Shown here in pieces: positions 55,292-64,000 of a DNA stretch of 64,000 nucleotides. Source of the stretch: Lunularia cruciata (lineage: Eukaryota > Streptophyta > Marchantiopsida > Lunulariales > Lunulariaceae); assembly GCA_948567375.1 (NCBI GenBank), contig OX419756.1, positions 40,624,333 to 40,688,332 on the forward strand, given 5' to 3'. Within the stretch, counting starts at the first letter, position 1; every line of letters starts with the position of its first letter. Position numbers and translations under genes: made by a program. The notes below the pieces were generated by a model, which had not been told where the DNA came from, did no database searches, and saw only the letters and a program-made list of their open reading frames with translations.

Positions 55292-58200
55292 CTTCGACCT
55301 CCACCTTCCTTCAACTGTTTTCCTTCATAGGCATCGAGGGTACCTTATTTTGACCGTGACTGTCAGACTGCTGTTGCTTCTTCTCCGAATATGTCCATTG
55401 TGGGAAGAGAATGAAATTGAATTGATCGGTCCTCTTTGCATCTAAGGCAGTAGAGCGGAACCATCTGTTCTTACAGACCCGATGGACGCGTGTTCCAAAT
55501 GCGCAATAGACGAACCGAGGCAATTAAGCGAGGCGATTTATGGATTTCTAACACTGAGGTGCCTGTCATCTGCAAGCCCTGTAGATATCTGTGGTCTCCA
55601 GGTTGAGTCTCTTGCTCACCTGAAAAGAATAATAGATCATGCTGCTGCCGACTCGCCTCTTCTTGGGATGGACAAGACAACACAAGGTTGGCAACTACGA
55701 TAACAGATTGTACTGATTCCGCCATTGCAGACGAGCTCAAAGCGAAGGGCGATGATTACGCTAAGGGGGCTCGCTACTACGTGCGGGGTGCCACTGCCGG
55801 CTACAATTGACCTCAAGGGAGATGAAATCACGAATCTTACTGTTCGCCGCGACAAATTAGAAAATCGCCTAGTCGACGACCACGCATGTTGAGAAATTAG
55901 TAAATATTCCATTCCCAGCATTGCTTGCATGCCACTACTGTACAGTTAGAATTTCAAGATGGCAGATTCGCACATTCTTTTTCGACGGTACTGACGGCAA
56001 GGGAATCAAGCAACCTAGCAAGCCATGTGGCCCACCCCTTTTCTCGATCACACTTACACTACTATATTATCAACATTGTTGATCTCAGTCAACTAAAGTG
56101 CCGACTTTCTTCATTGTCCTCGAAAGGCGCATATCTCTTTGCTTCAAGGTGCCTCTCAGATATTGGACACGAATCGCACTGTGGGCCATGCCTGGCATAC
56201 AAACGCCTCCTCCCGGATGACAGCATGAAATCCACCGACCGACTAATTGAAATTCGGAGAGGAAACCTTGGGGACCCACAAGAACCTTGCACTACTGGGA
56301 CATGGACTCCCAGATTCGTCAAGGACTGAGAGACTCAAGAAAGGTTCTGATTCCACGACTCGAAGTCAGGATCTACAAAACAGAAACCACTTTTCAAACT
56401 TTTCCTTCTCCCGAAATTTTGCCTAACGAGATTACAGCAGAATTTCAGTCCAGCTTTGCCTCTTCACGGCTCCAGACACCTACAGCTTCAAGGCTGATGT
56501 TAAACCCTAAAGCTTTGGCTGTTCCTACCTGTTTAGTTTTGCTTTTCGGCTAATTTCTCGGCGTGGTGTGAATCAAGTCTATTGCAACAGTGATGGCTGG
56601 GTGGAAGCATGCAACATGTGATCTTGACTAGAAAATATCACCAACGATTAGATAGAGTATCTGCATCTGGGGCAGTGAGGAAGTTAAGAGAGACGATTCG
56701 TCAACTGCCCCACCGGTAGAGCGAAGTTGCCCTGTGCCAGCCAAGTTATTGACAGCATTTCGATTGTGAAATATGCCGTTCCGCTACTCAAACCATTGAC
56801 CCAGCAAATGTGGAAAGTGATACATTACACTCGCCAACGGAGCAGGTAGGTTCGGGAACATCATCAGGCTGTCATCGACCCGATCGCAACACCTTGATGT
56901 CATAATATCTCTTTAGTAATCGCTCGTGAGTTGAGGCATTCTGGTAATAAGACACAATCGCCTACTGGAAAGCTGTTTCGACAAATTACTTGATGAACTT
57001 CAACAAATGTTTCTAAATCCCTCACCCAACTATGAGTGAACAGTAAACTTTGGATTCGCAATACCGGACTCATCTGATCGCTCCCCATTTAGCCCATCTT
57101 GTTGCGCATGTTCCGGTCCGCTTCGATGATCTGAATTCGGGAAGGGTTCGTTCACCAAACATCATCATCATCATCATGAGCGAGTAATCGGTCGCTCGAG
57201 CTAAATTCAAGAGCCAGCAGCAGCTTTCATAGACCTGGCTAACATAGCCGCGTTTGAACCGGACTTTTGACTTTGTAAAAGAGTATTTAGGTAGAAACAA
57301 GTGCATCAGGACGATCAGGGTCAGCAGGATGAGCCAAAGATACTATAGGAGAGGTGCTTATTGGAAAAGCAATACTGCACTGCTGTGCTTCTTTTCATCG
57401 GCTAGATTTCTCCTGGGTGGTAAATAAAAGAGAAAGGAAGATCACATGCAGTGGAGACTCCTCGAAGATATCCGAAGTGTAGTGCAAAGTAACTACAAGT
57501 CCCTGGACTTTCTCCATAGGTTACCGAGAGTCCACCTAAATAACCTCTCTTATCAATCAGTGAAGTTGAAATAACATCGATGTACCTAAGCAGCTGAATC
57601 AGCTGAATCGATAGTTTACGTCGCAAGCAATGTAATTCTCTCCACATAATGAGTTGGTATCTCCCTGAAAAGATTCATGTAAGTTGAACAAATTCATATC
57701 ATTTGCTCATAATAATAACAATAAGTTGTGCCCAAAATGAAGGTTTTTGTGTTTCAATAAATCTGAAAATCTGTTGCAACTGAACGTCTTGGCCTTTTGG
57801 TTGAGGAGCTTTGAATCTCCTTTTCTAAGTTCTGTTGAGTTTAAACTCATATATGAAATTCAGAGATCATTCAGACAAGTGTTTCTTACTTCTCAATCTT
57901 CATGCTTAAAACATCCAGCAATGCAACGATTGGTGATTTAGTAGATCTATAAGAGCATTAGAGAACTCTCATATACAATTGGAATAGCTTTCCTTCCCCA
58001 GGTAGTGGTGCATAACCTGGTAAACGTGTACCTGCTCAGTTTAAATTTTAGAATATTAAGGTCAGAAGAGCCTTGGGAAGGACCGAGAATTTAGAGTCTT
58101 ACGTGGAATGTTGCTACAATAGAATTGAGTACTGCTTATAAGAAGCCTCATCAGCAGCTCCACAATAACAACATTTACAAACGAAGAAAATCATTTATGA

Positions 58201-59606
58201 TTACAATAGGCAATTTACAAAGCGCCTGGCTTTCTTTTTCATGGCTTCGTAGCCATGTTTGTTGATTACTGTCACCTTTCTTCATGTCCATTTCTTCTGC
58301 TATCTCGTAACTTCAAAGCGTTGTCATGGCAAGTGACATCGATGTCTCTACCCATACAAGACTGCATTCTTTCTCGCAATTATTGTGTATCACACTATTT
58401 GAGTTAAGTGACTCTTCGGGCCTCTCTCTGTTTAGTGTTCACAACATTATTTAAGTAAGAATCAACGTTGATAGACGATTAAAATTACTAGCGTAGATGC
58501 ATATTATTTCCTAGCGAATTTCATTACTACGTGAAGCTAATTAATAGTACAAAAGTTCTTTAACAACACAAGCCTTACAGTAAGCATTTGGACGTTGTTT
58601 CCTTCTTTCCAAATGATTGAATAGAGTTACAAATTGGCCTTTGCTCTCCTCTTTTCAAGTGCTTGAATTTGAATTCCGGCACAAGCTTGCAACCAAGTAC
58701 GAAATCAATTTTCTTAAGAATTCAACCTCTATTCTCTTTTTGTTTAATTGATTGGATTTGAAGTCAAGCTTGCAAGAAAGAAAGAGACGCCAGTGACAGA
58801 TGCTCTTTGAAATGGCAAACATATTTTGACCGCTGAATCCTGCACCCTTCGGAACCTTACAGAATATTCCAGTCTCAACACGATTTAAACTATTCCCAGT
58901 ATCAACTTCTAAACCTCTAATTAGTGTTTATGCCCTAAAATCATCTCAAGGCCTCTGTCAGTGTAAACAACACTAATTATAATTATCTACACACACTAAT
59001 TAAGTGTCCACGCTAATTAGGGGAAAATAATAGTTCAAGCTGCTTTTTATTCATGACCAGGGTACTCATTTGGAAACAGCAGATTGTAGTTCTGCTACGT
59101 CTGCTTCGGTTGATGCTGAAAGGCATCCGAAGGGATTGTTACTGATCGCCTACCGAAATATTGAGGAAGTACATGATTGTCATCGAGCTGGTGTATGTAT
59201 GTTCCGAGCTAAAACATCCAGTGAATAGCTAGCCAAGAGCTTTTTGATCTCCTAACGCAAGTTCACGTATTTGTAAGCCTCCAAGTACGAGAAATAAAAG
59301 AAGTCGGAATCGGTTTCCAAGATTCCACTATTGAGTGACAAATACAAAGCTCCGTTCGCAGACGAGAGCCTCCTCTTGATGTACCTTTCTCTTTCTCTGC
59401 AGCCCCTGAACTAGATGGAATGGGCTGTAGGCAACACAGTATGTAACAAAGAACATGAGTCAAAACTGTTAATAGTGGACACTTTCGTGCCTTTCACCAG
59501 AGCTTCTTACTGAGCAATCTGAGAAAGTGACCACCTGTTGATGCTCATATTTCGCTCAATATACAGGCACTCTGTCTTCATGAACCACAAAATTGTTCAA
59601 GGCAAC
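55292..59606. other. region between the F-box gene and FTSH12
   Basis: The first kilobase has gene-like composition and should include the F-box promoter. A possible small + strand reading at 55482-55686 (MDACSKCAIDEPRQLSEAIY...) can be joined in phase over a 44-base GT...AG gap to 55731-55808, but the gap is too short for a normal plant intron and no domain is recognised, so it is not called. A (CAT)n run lies at 57160-57178. From about 57300 the sequence is AT-richer, with no supported gene. Confidence 0.45.
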
Positions 59607-62600
59607 TCAACCTTGATGTTGAGGAGCTTGATATATATTTAACTCTTTATATCGACCCGCCATATTTGGAGATGGCACACTCTCTTCCTCCTGTCAATAC
59701 GGAAACATTAAGATCAGAAAGTCGTCAACATCAAATAACTAGACAGTAAATATCCCATGCGATCGCTGAGCACTTTGCAGGCAGCAAAAATTGATTAAAA
59801 TTATACCTCAAGGGATTGCAGGCTTGTATCTTCGTTGTCGTTCATTATATCAGGTAAATACACAGGGTTCATTGATCGGATGATATCCTCAGCTTCCTGT
59901 GATCCCCAACACAGATCGCAATGCTAAGTCCATAAGAAAATTAACAGGCAAGGCACTTATATCTGTATCTGAAGAGATTTGTTTCATTGTGTCTAACATG
60001 GCTGCTGTCCATATGATCCTGATTGGTTTCCATTAACCTTATCAGAGTAAAATTTCCTTTTGCTTCATAAGTTCTACTCAAAGTCCATACAAGCATTTAC
60101 ACCAGTTTGGGTGGATATTCGCAAACTGGACTTCGTGTACTTACAAATCCACTGAGTTTGGTCTTCGAGAGAAGCACGTCCGTCAGCTCCTCCAGAATAT
60201 GTCGATTGGTAGCCAAAGCTTCCATAGCCATCTCCTCTGTTTCGTCCGCATACTGTACTCACAAAAAGGTAGCTCCATTACATCTCAATATATAGTTGGT
60301 GTAAAGTCAGCGAATCGTAAGGGCAATTCGGATTTAGGTCCCACTAGCTTTACTTTTGCTACTCACATAAGATGTCATCTTACCATGGATAATCAACGGA
60401 GCCCAAATGTATAAGCAACCCAAACGGGCGAATTGTGAAAGCAGTCTTCACTTTCACGGCTCCGTTGATTTTACTATCAAACTAGGTAGGAGGTTTCGCA
60501 TATCTATGCGATAGGAAGTAATAAGTATCAACAGTTCTCCATAGTGACTGAGGAACTGGAGTATATAACCAGCTTTCTGAAAGAGATTCAATCCTTCTCC
60601 TTTACGCTCCTTGACGGATGATTGACAAAAAAAAGGTGCACGACATAGAGTTGACATACATACCCTGGTTACTTCGCGAGTGAATAATTCAGAAAGTTCA
60701 ACAGTCATATTCGCGATCTGAGAACCAGGTTTGTCCCACTGCAACCGAGAGTTTTCACTTGTTTCAGAAATTGAACAGAAAGAGTCAACTGACATCATAG
60801 CAAGAACCAGACTGCCTATCAGCAGGCTCCGGAGCAAACGTTACCAACGCCAAGAACTTGTTTACATCTAGTTCTTGTGACCACAACAATCTAGCTGTTA
60901 TTGATCCCTCTCAACAGAAGCGTTCTATTCTTTTAACTTCCAGTGTAGAAGACACCGAGCATCAAAGTCAGAAATTAATTTCGAATTTACGAGCAAGTAT
61001 GCACGATATACCTCATTTGGCACCAATGCCATTTCACCAGGAAGTTTGGGTGCGTCAAGAGTGTCTTGCCATTTCATGGGCAGCAACCCTAGCCGGTTGT
61101 TTGTGTTGCTGATAGTCAACTCTCGTGCCATCTGCATGCCAGATATATAGAAGATGCCCAATCAGAGTCGTCAAGCAATATCGAAGTTCATGTTACGTAA
61201 AAGAAATTCGTGTTATGCATGCATAAAGTATATTTGGAGAAACTCCTTTTCAGTAGATAACAACGCCTGCCGTTTAATTTAAGTCTTCATACAGTATATT
61301 GGAAGAGGAGAGGAGATAAGCTCAGCAAATATACACATACCGCAGATATTCTGGCAAGATCATCCTGTCCACCATCACTGATATTGTCACCGTAGATAAG
61401 CCGCTCGGCACATCGTCCACCATGTGCGACTACCATTTGCATTTTCACATATCCCACTGTTGTGTACCCCGATTGAAGCATCTCTTGTCTCGGGAAAAAG
61501 ACTGAAAGAGCTGCTTCCTGCGACAATATCCGACAAGGATGTACAAAGCAAGTCAACCAAATGTACAGAGAATCTACAGAGTTGATTCTTTCCTGTAATA
61601 AAAGAGACTACTTAGATCTCAAAACCTCACATAATCCGGTAGCCTAGGTTTGCTGTATCAAACCAACATACAGGTATCGACAGAAATACTCAGCCTTCAC
61701 TTACCGATCCTCCAGGTAGCAGATGACTGAATGCGTGCCAATCAAAACTTGGGAAGAGGTGTGCCAAAAGAATATGGCCAGCTTCATGAACTGCCAGCAA
61801 CTTTTTGCTGTCCATGGGTATCTGCATTCATGACATGTGAAACACTTTATGAAACTGCAAGATGGGAGAAGTAGTCCGTAATCTCCATTATTGTGGCAAT
61901 CCACGACCTGGACAACGTAAGGTGTACACTATGATCAAAATGGACTTGATAAAATGAGCACCAATTAACTAACGATCTCCTTAAGAATCATATGACTATA
62001 ATCAGCAGAAATAGCGAACACAAAATCTCAGAGCAGCCTAAGCTTTACCTACCTTTTCCTCAACTCGCTTCTGTTCATCATCCATGAGCACAACACCCAT
62101 GCCTTCAAATAGCTGCTTATCGAGCACGTCGATCAAATCTTGTTGCATGATCTGCTCGTGCCCTTTCCTGACCTGATATGAGACACGGGTTAGATTGTAA
62201 TCATAATCATGAATGGCCATTAGGTGATTCGTTACCAAAAATGAAGCTCCGGAAGTATGTTTACTTACAGCCATGATCCCCGCTTCGTTGATGAGGTTCC
62301 GGATATCAGCGCCAGAGTAGCCAATTGTTCGGAAAGCAACCTGCAACAGAATAACATCATTGCGATTCAGAAGTTGATCCAATGACGGATTGAGCAAGGG
62401 GTAACGAAAGCCCAGATGCAACACTCGGTGCTCTAATGTTCACAGCAATCACCTCTAATGTTCACAGCAATCACCTCGTCTACTCGGCAGTATCAGAACA
62501 CTCTCTTTGTAAATACTCTTCAATTTGAACTCTCATCTATCACAGAAGTATCAACAGAACGAAAATTCTTCTATAAGTAAGTTACCTTGGTAAAATCAAC

Positions 62601-64000
62601 GTCTTCTGCTAAAGGCTTGCCCTGACTATGGACACCAAAAATGGCCACACGCTCCTCCTCTCCAGGAAGACCAATATGAATTTCACGATCTATTCGCCCA
62701 GGCCGCATGAATTGCTCATCGAGCTCGTCTGGCCGATTCGTCGCACAGATCAGAATCACAGCTTGGCGAAGCGAGTACCTATCCACATCAGTATCCTCGG
62801 GTCTGTGGAGCACGAAGCCAAACGTCTGGATTACTACTAGATGAAAGTCCGTGCTAAGGTATTGTTCACGCATGATCCACGAGATAGACTTGCTTGATAG
62901 AACCAAGACTTCTAATCAGCGAAACGGATTATGAAGATGTAAGCATAACATGTAACAGTTCAAGGTAAGGTCCCGTACTCGCCATCCAACTCTGATAAAA
63001 GTTGCTCAAATGTAGCCCGGCGCTCGGCATCATCATTCACATTTTTCCCAGCTAGCGCATCAATCTCATCTATGAAGATGAATGACGGTGCCTGCAGTGA
63101 AAAGAAAGGAGTGGCAAATTTTAAACCAACTGTCCTTCCCAACTTGTCCAATTGAAGAAGACTATCTACTAAACTGTTGTAGAGTTACAGAGTGCTACAG
63201 GAATATGGTAGAGAAGAAGTTCTATTACATTTGCTCTCGCTGTGAAAAAGATATCGAAGATCTTATCAGAACCGTTGCCGGTGCTGGACTCTACAAATTC
63301 GGCACCTGACGCAAACACAAAGGGAAGGCCACTTTCTCGTGCGATAGCCCGTGCAAGAAGTGTCTTCCCTGTACCGGGAGGTCCACTTATCAGAATTCCC
63401 TGACCACCATCACGGCACGTTAGCATGACTAGCCTGACAAAAAACTACAAATAAACAATGAAGCGTGAATGCCAAGAAAGGGGAGGAAAAGTATGGTATA
63501 GATACGTAAGAAAGAAGCTCAAAGCAGAGTGCAGTTTGTAAGATATGCGCGTCCAGAGGATGTGAACACAGGTTATTGCACGACATTAGAACCTGACTAC
63601 TTAAGAGACAAAAAATGAGCAGTCCACATTACAATAAAAGCCCATTCGATACTTTCTGTTATAGAGTCGACAGACCTACTGCTGCATGCAGTTACAAGAA
63701 AACAGGTAAAACCTGCCAAGTTAAACTAAGAAAAAGAATTACCCGAGGAAGCTTGACCCGTTTATCGTAATACTTCATTGGGTTGCGCATATAGATCATT
63801 ATCTCGTCGATTACTTGCCAGATATCCCCTCCGACAATCACATCCTTGTACTGTGACCTTGCTTTTTCAGCTGCATCCTCCGGCTATGACGAGCAAGATA
63901 TGGTGCCATGAATAAGTAATACAACAAACCCTTTATGGATAGCGTACAACAGCCGAATACCATGTACCAATCAGACGTAATCTTGTCCATTCCAACTCTT
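59607..64000 (-). CDS. FTSH12: chloroplast AAA metalloprotease FTSH12-like (3' part, continues beyond window)
   Basis: Membrane-bound ATP-dependent zinc metalloprotease family of the chloroplast envelope. Exons on -, all with GT...AG borders and consistent phase: 63883-63743, 63399-63229, 63091-62979, 62802-62586, 62340-62269, 62172-62053, 61821-61705, 61517-61341, 61131-61012, 60738-60664, 60252-60145, 59896-59807, 59690-59607; 64000-63961 is a possible earlier exon. About 534 residues in view. Walker A GPPGTGKT; Walker B FIFIDEID; second region of homology CATNRPDEL with Arg finger in FMRPGRIDR; zinc site HEAGH; third ligand Asp in SDGGQDDL. C-terminus YKELNIYQAPQHQG resembles that of Arabidopsis FTSH12. 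Both ATPase and protease residues are kept, unlike the FTSHI group. The N-terminal transit and membrane parts lie outside the window. Confidence 0.93.
62431..62474. repeat. 22-bp perfect tandem duplication in an FTSH12 intron
   Basis: CTCTAATGTTCACAGCAATC plus two bases is repeated once, in the intron between exons 62802-62586 and 62340-62269. No effect on splice sites is apparent. Confidence 0.88.

Noticed and set aside
63400-63426. Upstream extension of the FTSH12 Walker A exon (MLTCRDGGQ)
   Set aside because: The acceptor CAG at 63400-63402 joins LPR to GILISGPPGTGKT in phase, matching the family; the longer frame does not.
1-64000. CRISPR arrays, bacterial operons, tRNA or rRNA genes
   Set aside because: No regularly spaced repeats or RNA gene structures were seen; introns and retrotransposons show a plant nuclear context.

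Overview
The window reads as nuclear DNA of a streptophyte plant. It carries an FTSH12-type chloroplast AAA protease with many short GT-AG introns, an SLC35D/UGNT1-type nucleotide-sugar transporter, an intronless F-box gene, and long AT-rich tracts full of decayed LTR retrotransposons. Short introns and the style of the F-box gene lean towards a bryophyte-like seedless plant, but the species cannot be fixed from the sequence.

Layout: 1-7460 is a decayed Ty3/gypsy copy on + (copy A, gag cut by the window edge). 7461-14660 is a nested, nearly full-length chromodomain Ty3/gypsy element on + with 5-bp target-site duplications; its gag is itself split by an inverted solo LTR. 14661-21647 is a second copy (B, +) of the first family. 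21648-25600 is mostly featureless, with one possible copia-type LTR and primer site. 25600-27850 is a Ty1/copia gag-protease fragment running into an LTR fragment. 30150-33742 is the transporter gene with its GC/GA-rich upstream region. 33743-39650 is intergenic. 39660-52750, all on -, holds a truncated copy (D), an LTR, a long copy (C) of the first family and a mosaic of its leader and LTR blocks. 54044-55291 (-) is the F-box gene. 59607-64000 (-) is the 3' part of FTSH12.

The main observation concerns family A/B/C. Between the aspartic protease and reverse transcriptase each copy carries about 1 kb encoding a C5-cytosine DNA methyltransferase, with motifs I, IV (Pro-Cys), VI (Glu-Asn-Val), VIII and IX/X in conventional order and closest by eye to DNMT3. 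After the integrase, where chromoviruses carry a chromodomain, each copy ends in a C4HC3 PHD finger. The inferred polyprotein is gag-protease-DNA methyltransferase-RT-RNase H-integrase-PHD, a retroelement with its own putative DNA-methylation writer and histone reader. All three copies are dead, with frameshifts and stops, many of which look like C-to-T or G-to-A changes. Three independent copies sharing the layout argue that it is ancestral to the family rather than an accident of one locus.

The three host genes are ordinary, apparently intact and functionally unrelated. They sit in retroelement-poor stretches between the transposon blocks.
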